A DNA stretch of 64,000 bases from Karstenula rhodostoma CBS 690.94 (taxonomy: Eukaryota; Ascomycota; Dothideomycetes; Pleosporales; Didymosphaeriaceae). The DNA is taken from assembly GCA_010093485.1 (NCBI GenBank), contig MU001502.1, positions 1,813,159 through 1,877,158 on the forward strand, given 5' to 3'. The notes beneath the pieces were generated by a model. That model was not told where the DNA came from and did not search any database. It saw only the letters and a list, made by a program, of their open reading frames with translations. Below, piece by piece: positions 63,640 through 64,000 of this stretch (position 1 is its first letter; the number at the start of each line of letters is the position of its first letter). The translations under genes were made by a program, and so were the position numbers.

Positions 63640-64000
63640 TAATATTTCTTAATAGCTACTATAACCTAGATTAAATTTATAGGGTATTTAGTAGGGTAAC
63701 CCTAAAGTAAAAAAAAATTATTTTAAGCTATTTTACTCCTATTTATATAAAACTTAAGTAGGCTATATAATCTAATAGTTTAGTAACTTTAAAAAGTATA
63801 TTTTAGAGTAGAGGATAGTATTAAAAAGTATACTAGAAAAGAATAGTAGTAGTAGTAGGAGATAAGGTAATTATAGTAGTAATAAAGAGAAGTAATAAAA
63901 TAACTAATATATAGTAAATAGTTCTAGAAATTTAATATTATTTAGTAGTATTTCTTAATAGCTACTATAACCTAGATTAAATTTATAGGGTATTTAGTAG
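63640..64000. repeat. Direct repeat spaced 306 bp, running off the right edge
   Basis: TATTTCTTAATAGCTACTAT and the following 35 bases, ending GGGTATTTAGTAG, occur near 63643 and again near 63949, 306 bp apart. The second copy continues past the window, so the array may be longer. Confidence 0.85.

Larger units (their letters stand above)
60035..64000. other. AT-rich RIP-mutated DNA with duplicated repeats, no gene
   Basis: Same composition as 38.6-43.7 kb: every frame is closed by frequent TAA/TAG and CpA/TpG are nearly absent. It contains a direct repeat of period 214 bp (60171-60555), an A-run near 61268-61283, and a segment repeated 306 bp apart at the right edge (about 63640 and 63945). 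No parent element recognised. Confidence 0.75.

Overview
This window is nuclear DNA of a filamentous ascomycete (Pezizomycotina). I think a dothideomycete is likely, but the sequence alone does not prove the class. Genes carry many short introns (about 45-115 bp) with GT..AG ends and branch sites such as CTAAC. Several genes are typical of moulds: a hydrolase-NACHT-propeller NLR-like gene, an SPT23/MGA2-type regulator and a DHA-type drug transporter. A 25 kb AT-rich block shows the marks of repeat-induced point mutation (RIP).

Layout, left to right. 1-673: 5' part of a DUF255/thioredoxin-fold gene (minus), cut by the window edge. 1977-4106: unknown membrane protein (plus). 4881-6720: 14-TM MFS transporter with two frame breaks and a stop, called a pseudogene (plus). 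6721-13295: 6.6 kb without a convincing gene. 13296-15176: short SPT23/MGA2-like regulator with two TATA boxes (plus). 17425-19330: mitochondrial ClpX (minus), divergent from 19978-22328, glycogen branching enzyme (plus). 22996-23949: F-box-like unknown (minus). 25174-26174: broken HAD phosphatase (plus), followed by coding-like debris. 27540-28584: peroxisomal adenine nucleotide carrier (minus). 30647-31961: fructosamine/ketosamine-3-kinase (plus), convergent with 32082-32827, HIS3 (minus). 33391-38367: 1599-residue NLR-like protein (plus).

From about 38.6 kb to the right edge the DNA becomes extremely AT-rich. CpA and TpG are almost gone and no gene is intact. Its core is a nested pair of copies of one Ty3/gypsy family. 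The older copy (minus, 43712-60034) has 246-bp LTRs and near-identical 5-bp target duplications. The younger copy (plus, 50939-59074) also has 246-bp LTRs and a perfect 5-bp duplication, and sits inside the gag region of the older one. Both decayed by transitions, with stops at former Gln/Trp/Arg codons. Tandem repeats and unidentified repeat debris fill the flanks.

The housekeeping genes (histidine synthesis, glycogen branching, mitochondrial unfoldase, peroxisomal ATP import, deglycation) form an ordinary gene-rich arm with no evident pathway cluster. The NLR-like gene is the last gene before the RIP-mutated compartment. That junction, and the nested retroelements, are the most interesting parts of the window.
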